Below, piece by piece: positions 50,311 through 64,000 of a DNA stretch of 64,000 bases; the stretch's first letter is position 1; the number at the start of each line of letters is the position of its first letter. Under the pieces are notes generated by a model. It was not told the DNA's origin. It saw nothing but the letters and a program-made list of their open reading frames with translations, and did no database searches. Source of the stretch: Taeniopygia guttata (Eukaryota > Chordata > Aves > Passeriformes > Estrildidae); NCBI RefSeq assembly GCF_048771995.1, contig NC_133028.1, forward strand, positions 439,001-503,000. The letters are read 5' to 3'. The translations under genes were made by a program, and so were the position numbers.

Positions 50311-50339
50311 ATTCCCAGCCGCTCACATGTTGCACTGGA

Positions 50340-50660
50340 TGGAAGGCAAGGCCCGCAGAGCCCAGCCGGCAGCCCAGCGAGCCGTCAGGAGCGCTCGGCA
50401 GCTTCCATGGCCCCCGATGATTTTAATGGTTTGTGAATGACGGGGCAGGGGAGAAAAGCCGCGCTCGAGGAGCCGGTCCCGGCAGGCCCAGCAGGCCCGA
50501 GGAGGCTGACAGAGCATCCGTGGCCATCTGCTGCCATCTAGAGCCACCCGGCACCCGGGCTGCTCCCGGAGCACGGCCCGAGTCCCCGGGCCCCTCACGG
50601 GCTGCGGCGGAGGGAGCCCGCGGCACACCCGGGGCTAGCTGCGAGGCAGGGACCGGGAGG
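50340..50660. promoter_or_regulatory. CpG-rich patch, candidate CpG island
   Basis: About 320 bp dense in CpG (gaaaagccgcgctcgaggag, gcggcggagggagcccgcgg-like) with an embedded atgattttaatggtttgtga. It abuts the array at 50.66 kb. Promoter activity is only a possibility. Confidence 0.35.
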
Positions 50661-50663
50661 GTG

Positions 50664-51935
50664 AGCCTGAGAGAGCCCACAGACCTGAGTGAGCCCCACA
50701 GTCCTGAGAAACCCCACAGTCCTGAGTGAGCCCCACAGCCCTGAGTGAGCCCCACAGTCCTGAGAGAGCCCCACAGCCCCTAAACCCCACAGCCCCTAAA
50801 CCCCACAGCCCCTGAGCCCCACAGTCCTGAGTGAGCCCCACAGTCCTGAGACAGCCCCACAGCCCTGAGAGAGCCCACAGCCCCTAAACCCCACAGCCCT
50901 GAGAGACCCCACAGCCCCTAAACCCCACAGCCCTGAGTGAGCTCCACATCCCTGAGACAGCCCCACAGCCCTGAGTGAGCCCCACAGCCCCTGAGAGACT
51001 CCACAGCCCCTGAGTGAGCCCCACAGCCTCTGAGCCCCACAGCCCTGAGAGAGGCCACAGTCCTGAGAGACCCCACAGTCCTGGGAGAGCCCCACAGTCC
51101 TGAGAGATCCCACAGCCCCTAAACCCTACAGCACTGAGTGAGCCCCACAGTCCTGAGTGAGTCCCACACCCTGAGACAGCCCCACAGCCCCTAAACCCCA
51201 CAGCCCTGATAGAGCCCACAGTCCTGAGTGAGCCCCACAGTCCTGAGTGAGCCCCACAGTCCTGAGTGAGTCCCACAGCCCCTAAACCCTACAGCCCTGA
51301 TAGAGCCCACAGTCCTGAGTGAGCCCCACAGCCTCTGAGCCCCACAGCCCTGAGTGAGCCCCACAGTCCTGAGTGAGCCCCACAGCCCTGAGACAGCCCC
51401 ACAGCCCCTAAACCCCACAGCCCTGAGAGAGCCCACAGCCCCTAAACCCCACAGCTCTGAGACAGCCCCACAGCCCTGAGTTAGCCCACAGCCCTGAGAG
51501 ACCCCACAGCCCCTAAACCCCACAGCCCTGAGACAGCCCCACAGCCCTGAGTTAGCCCACAGCCCTGAGAGACCCCACAGCCCCTAAACCCCACAGCTCT
51601 GAGACAGCCCCACAGCCCTGAGAGAGCCCCACAGCCCCTAAACCCCACAGCCCTGAGAGAGCCCACAGCCCCTAAACCCCACAGCTCTGAGACAGCCCCA
51701 CAGCCCTGAGTTAGCCCACAGCCCTGAGAGACCCCACAGCCCCTAAACCCCACAGATCTGAGACAGCCCCACAGCCCTGAGAGACCCCACAGCCCCTAAA
51801 CCCCACAGCTCTGAGACAGCCCCACAGCCCTGAGAGAGCCCCACAGCCCCTAAACCCCACAGCCCTGAGAGAGCCCCACAGCCCTGAGAGACCCCACAGC
51901 CCTGAGACAGCCCCACAGCCCCTGAGAGCTGAACC
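50664..51935. repeat. 1.27-kb minisatellite (agccccacagccctgagag)
   Basis: About 70 copies of a 13-19-bp unit: cccacagtcctgagtgag, cccacagcccctaaa and others, arranged in higher-order blocks. The minus strand is open for long stretches (Gly-Leu-Trp-Gly repeats), with no coding meaning. Confidence 0.98.
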
Positions 51936-52214
51936 TACAGCATGGCTGGACACATCCCAAGAGGGTTTTTCCCAGGTCAGGTGGGATCTGACAGGTCACA
52001 CCCAGCTGGATGCCAGGGTGTGGGCAGAGCCTGGAGATCCCCTGGTGTCTGAAGGCTCAGGGGACAGGGAGCAAGGAAAGAGCCAGAGGAGCCAGGGGAC
52101 TTTTCAAAGTCTTTGTTGTCATCTCAGACCCTGATCGAGCCGCAGGTCAAGTCACAGGAAAGTGGCACAAACTGTGCAGGTCAACAGCACCTTGGACGGA
52201 GGGTTGGGAGGCCC

Positions 52215-52355
52215 TGCCAAGAATCCCTTTGTCAAACCTCACAACAGCCCTGTGAGGTAGGAAACACCCCCGATGGGGGACTGAGGCACAGAGAAATGCA
52301 GCGGCTTGGCCAAGGCTTGGGACAAGCCAGTGGCACGGGCAGGAGTTTTCCTGCT
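52215..52355 (+). mobile_element. MIR-like SINE relic
   Basis: Contains cctcacaacagccctgtgag, gtaggaaacacc, gactgaggcacagagaaatg and cttggccaaggcttgggaca, in the order of the MIR consensus (ctcacaacaaccctatgaggtag ... actgaggcacagagaggtta ... ttgcccaaggtcacac). Confidence 0.65.
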
Positions 52356-52721
52356 CTTGCTCCCGGCTCCCCTTGGAGCGAGAGCGGCTCCCGGAGCCGC
52401 TGCTGGGCTTGGCCCAGGAGCAGGGAACAGGCAACGTTGTGAGGGCTCCTGAGCCCCTCAAAAGCACCCTGGGAAGCAGCTGCCACTGGCACCTGGGGCA
52501 TTCAAACATTCCCAGACAGCTTCTCCTTCCAGGTGACCCCAGGATCGTCACCGCTTTTCCTTGTGCAGTCGGACAGGAGGTCAGGAGGAGCCTGAGAACT
52601 TGGATCCTTCATGGAAATGTCCCAGCACTGCATGGCCCAGTCCAGACTGGGCACTGGGTTTCTGTCTGGCAGACGTGCCCCCGGGACGATGCCCAGCGTG
52701 GAGCGGCTGGGGCTCGCAGGC

Positions 52722-52757
52722 CTGGAGGAGGAGGAGGAGGAGGAGGAGGAGGAGGAG
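52722..52757. repeat. Trinucleotide (GGA)n
   Basis: About 12 copies. Confidence 0.95.
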
Positions 52758-53139
52758 GTAGCTGCAAGGACATCACGCTGTCACCAGATCTTCCGTGGGT
52801 GGGGATGGTCACCCCCCAGTCACCCATCCCAGCCCGTGTGCAATGTCTCAAGAACTGAAGCTGGGAGGGAAACTGGCCAGGAAGCAGTGCCAAGAGCTGT
52901 GGTGGGATCTCCGTCATGGAAGCCCCACCTCCAACCAACCCCTGGTCCAGCCGTGGTACCGATGTCCCCTGTCCACCCCACCACTACAGTTTGTGTGCTG
53001 AGCACAAATTCTGTCTTACAAAAATAGTCCTCTGGTATCAAAAGGGTTACTAAAACAAGAGGAACAGGAGAGCCCTGTGGCCACAGCAGTGCAAATCAGG
53101 AGAGCCAGCTCAGGAAGGGTGGGTGGCGTCCTGGGACTG

Positions 53140-62389
<9,250 letters not shown>

Positions 62390-64000
62390 CTGCGGGGACA
62401 GGGCGGGAGCAGGGCCAGGAGAGGGTGGGAAACCAGTGAGAACTGGGAACTGGGACATGGCCAAACTGGCACAAACCCTGCCCAGAGCAGATTCCCCGTT
62501 GCTCACTGAGCCCAGGAACATCTGCCACCCCAGCTGGCACAGCCAGACCAACAGCAGGGGACACCTGTGAGCCCCAAATCCTCAGGAACGGGATGGGGCA
62601 GGCAGAGCCTCTGTCCATCACCCCTGGGGCATCAACCCCCTGCACCCCTCGTGAGACTGGCACCCCAAGTGTGAGCCCAGCCCGCCCAGCACTGCTGCAG
62701 AGGTCACCTCTGCCCTGGGACACCGCAGACCCCCCAGCCCCCCAGGGCAGGTCCCCACGCCTGCAGGGCCCTCTGCTCCCCAAAGCAAACCCCTTCCTGT
62801 TCTCACTGAGCACAGCAGGAAACTCCACCTGTGCCACCGAAACACCCCGCAGCTGAGATGGGGGAAATCACTTAAAGAAATACGGAAAAAAACACCAAAA
62901 AGGACCCAGAGAGCAGCAAAAAATAAATAGTCAGAGCCTACAATGTGTAGGAACTCAGTAAGGAACTGAGTGAGGAACAGGAGAAACACTCATTTTCCAC
63001 AGAACCTCTGAGCAAGATTCTTCTCTGATTTCACCATTTGTGGGGTTTCAGTGGTTTATGAAGAAGAAGGAAGCATTTCCCCCTTCTTTGAAACAGTTTC
63101 ATTTCCTCTAAAAGCTGAAAAATATGTTCATATCAGGACATCTCATTCTCGAGATGACTCAGAGGATATTTTTTAAAAGTGGTTTTGAAATCTCTTGAGC
63201 TCGAGGGAAACTTGTAAGTGCCTGCAGGTTATGGAGGCTGAGCAAGCCAAGGTACCCTATATGGATTTATATATATTCACATACATGGCTGAGCAAACAG
63301 GGGCAGGCTGAACACAGCCAGAAATGTGCTTTTCCCCACCACAACCTGCCCAGGCAGAGGGTAAATCCTGTGGGATCAACGCCAGGGTCTGGCAGCCCTG
63401 CAACCACAAGTGGGGTCCCACTGCTCCTTCCTACTTGTAAGAGCAGGTGGGTTCCAGCAACAGGGAACAAACAGCTGCTTCTGCTCAGGGCAGGCAGAGC
63501 TGGGATGGGTGTAAGCTCAGGAGGTGGAAAACCCAAAGGGAGAAGGACTCTGGAAAGGAACTGGCACCAACCACGTGGATTATAAAACCCACCCAGTGCC
63601 ACCCCTGCCATGGGGACACCTCCCACTGTCCCAGGCTGCTCCCAGACCCAGTGTCCAACCTGGCCTGGGGCACTCCAGGGATCCAGGGGCAGCCACAGCA
63701 AATCTGGGAATTACAGCCCAGCCCCTCCCCACTCTTCCAGCCAGGAATTCCTTGCCAAGATCCCAGCCCAAGCCCCCCTTTCCCAGTGGGAGCCATTCCC
63801 TGGCTCCTGTCCCTCTGTCCCTTGTCCCCAGTCCCTCTCCAGATCTCCTGGAGCCCCCTCAGGCCCTGCAAGGGGCTCTGAGCTCTGCCTGGAGCCTTCC
63901 CTTCTCCAGGGGAACATTCCCAGCTCTGCCAGCCCGGCTCCAGAGCAGAGGTGACAACATTCCCTGCCCGCTCCCACCTGCACAGCCCCACAGCCCCACA
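62390..64000. other. ADAM33 intron (5' part outside window)
   Basis: No metalloprotease exon (HExxH and following Met-turn) was found. AT-rich at 62870-63290; a CR1 3' region occupies 63565-63945. Confidence 0.6.
63565..63945 (-). mobile_element. CR1 3' region
   Basis: Reverse orientation: ggggacacctcccactgtcc, gatccaggggcagccacagc, ttccttgccaagatcccagc and ccttctccaggggaacattc. Very similar to 49,970-50,310, suggesting the same subfamily. Confidence 0.88.

Larger units (their letters stand above)
51936..53139. other. Downstream flank and possible 3' UTR of ADAM33
   Basis: Holds a MIR-like relic and a GGA run. No clear AATAAA was seen on the minus strand here, so where the transcript ends cannot be told. 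Confidence 0.4.

Noticed and set aside
50800-51950. Minus-strand frames with Gly-Leu-Trp-Gly repeats
   Set aside because: Repeat by-products of the 13-19-bp array.

Overview
The window looks like nuclear DNA from a bird, most likely a passerine. It is GC-rich and carries many 3'-end fragments of CR1 LINEs on both strands, a few solo LTRs of the type common in songbird genomes, and a very high density of different tandem repeats. There are no bacterial-type operons, rRNA, tRNA or CRISPR arrays. The species is inferred from repeat style only.

I recognise one gene. It lies on the minus strand at the right end (62,389 down to 53,140) and is the 3' part of an ADAM-family metalloprotease-disintegrin gene, best matched to ADAM33 (the amphibian ADAM13 orthologue group). 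Thirteen coding exons join with consistent phase and GT/AG junctions, giving 561 residues plus stop: the end of the metalloprotease domain, disintegrin, cysteine-rich and EGF-like domains, one transmembrane helix, and a long proline-rich cytoplasmic tail. The promoter, signal peptide, prodomain and zinc-binding exons lie beyond base 64,000.

The tail exons are unusual. The exon at 54,648-54,400 has three tandem acceptor-like copies on its 5' side, and its 5' splice site is multiplied into an exact 15-bp array of eight consensus donors. An 18-nt microexon at 53,606-53,589 builds a class II SH3 ligand together with its neighbours.

From 1 to about 53 kb I recognise no protein-coding gene. This part holds CR1 fragments, LTRs, MIR-like relics, AT-rich single-copy islands that could be conserved noncoding elements, three CpG-rich patches, and about thirty microsatellites and minisatellites. 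The largest are (GGAGA)n at 9.9 kb, (GGGAA)n at 35.1 kb, a CATC repeat at 13.3 kb, a 1-kb array at 7.5-8.45 kb and a 1.27-kb array at 50.7-51.9 kb. Long open frames here are mostly by-products of repeats and high GC.
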